Origin: Thermoanaerobaculales bacterium
GTDB lineage: Bacteria; Acidobacteriota; Thermoanaerobaculia; Thermoanaerobaculales; Sulfomarinibacteraceae
Reading direction: 5' to 3'
DNA: 34,375 bases
Assembly (NCBI GenBank): GCA_035358815.1
Contig: DAOPQC010000016.1
Coordinates: 1-34,375 of the forward strand
In this document: positions 34,321 to 34,375 of the stretch, piece after piece
Numbering within the stretch: the stretch's first letter is position 1
How the letters are laid out: each line of letters starts with the position of its first letter
Program-made: the position numbers and the translations under genes
The notes under the pieces: model-generated
Told to the model about the DNA's origin: nothing
Database searches by the model: none
The model's input: only the letters and a program-made list of their open reading frames with translations

Positions 34321-34375
34321 ATGGCCAAGCAGAAGTTTGAGCGGACGAAGCCGCACGTGAACATTGGGACGATTG
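34321..34375 (+). CDS. tuf: Elongation factor Tu, 5' end only
   Basis: The first 18 codons read MAKQKFERTKPHVNIGTI, the nearly invariant start of EF-Tu just before the GHVDHGKT P-loop, which lies outside the window. The start at 34321 is preferred over ATG 34318 because GGAGG then has a five-base spacing. It follows the four tRNAs after 72 bases, as in the E. coli tufB operon. EF-Ts, its exchange factor, is encoded about 3 kb upstream. Confidence 0.95.
   Translation, partial: MAKQKFERTKPHVNIGTI

Overview
This is a very GC-rich chromosomal window from a Gram-negative (diderm) bacterium. It shows lipopolysaccharide heptose genes, a class A penicillin-binding protein with a PBP1b-like UB2H region, a likely outer-membrane beta-barrel and type IV pilus machinery. 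A Ser/Thr kinase carrying a TolB-like domain and TPRs, a pilB-pilT-pilC-pilS-pilR operon and flavocytochrome c sulfide dehydrogenase genes would fit an Acidobacteriota-type (for example Thermoanaerobaculia-like) organism. That placement is inference from gene content only. No phage, transposase or CRISPR array was seen.

Layout. 1-46 is the 3' part of a tRNA-Ala(GGC), followed by an inverted repeat, a CGAAGCC array and a probable terminator. 351-6084 is a redox region: a two-gene minus-strand operon (cytochrome c/beta-barrel fusion, then a pentaheme cytochrome), an unknown four-helix membrane protein, and an fccA-fccB pair for sulfide oxidation. 6221-15336 holds a secreted matrixin-type protease, a PBP1b-like enzyme, a sodium/solute symporter, a Ser/Thr kinase with TPRs and an SLC13/ArsB-like permease. 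15382-15480 is selC (tRNA-Sec), which implies that the organism uses selenocysteine. A DUF4388 protein and an FmdB-type zinc ribbon follow. 16822-24472 is one tight minus-strand operon, pilB-pilT-pilC-pilS-pilR-DUF192 lipoprotein. PilB carries two N-terminal MshEN motifs, so c-di-GMP control of pilus extension is predicted. 24651-27305 holds rfaE1-rfaE2 and a GT9 heptosyltransferase for the LPS inner core.

From 27862 the window is mostly translation and RNA functions on the plus strand: a small unknown protein, rplM-rpsI-rpsB-(terminator/attenuator)-tsf-pyrH-frr, rlmB, then tRNA-Thr(TGT)-Tyr(GTA)-Gly(TCC)-Thr(GGT)-tuf. The last block has the same order as the E. coli thrU-tyrU-glyT-thrT-tufB operon.

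The most unusual content is intergenic. A 189-bp element occurs twice (27426-27614 and 33540-33728) in the same orientation, without gaps and about 87% identical by hand alignment. It is centred on a potential 26-position hairpin and flanked by G-rich hexamer arrays in inverted orientation that match G-quadruplex patterns. Related 6-, 7- and 8-base tandem repeats fill other intergenic gaps and run through the stop codons of fmdB, the DUF192 gene and rlmB. A second pattern is that five genes have a TAnnnT-like or related -10 box only 6-8 bases before the start codon and no clear Shine-Dalgarno, suggesting leaderless transcripts.
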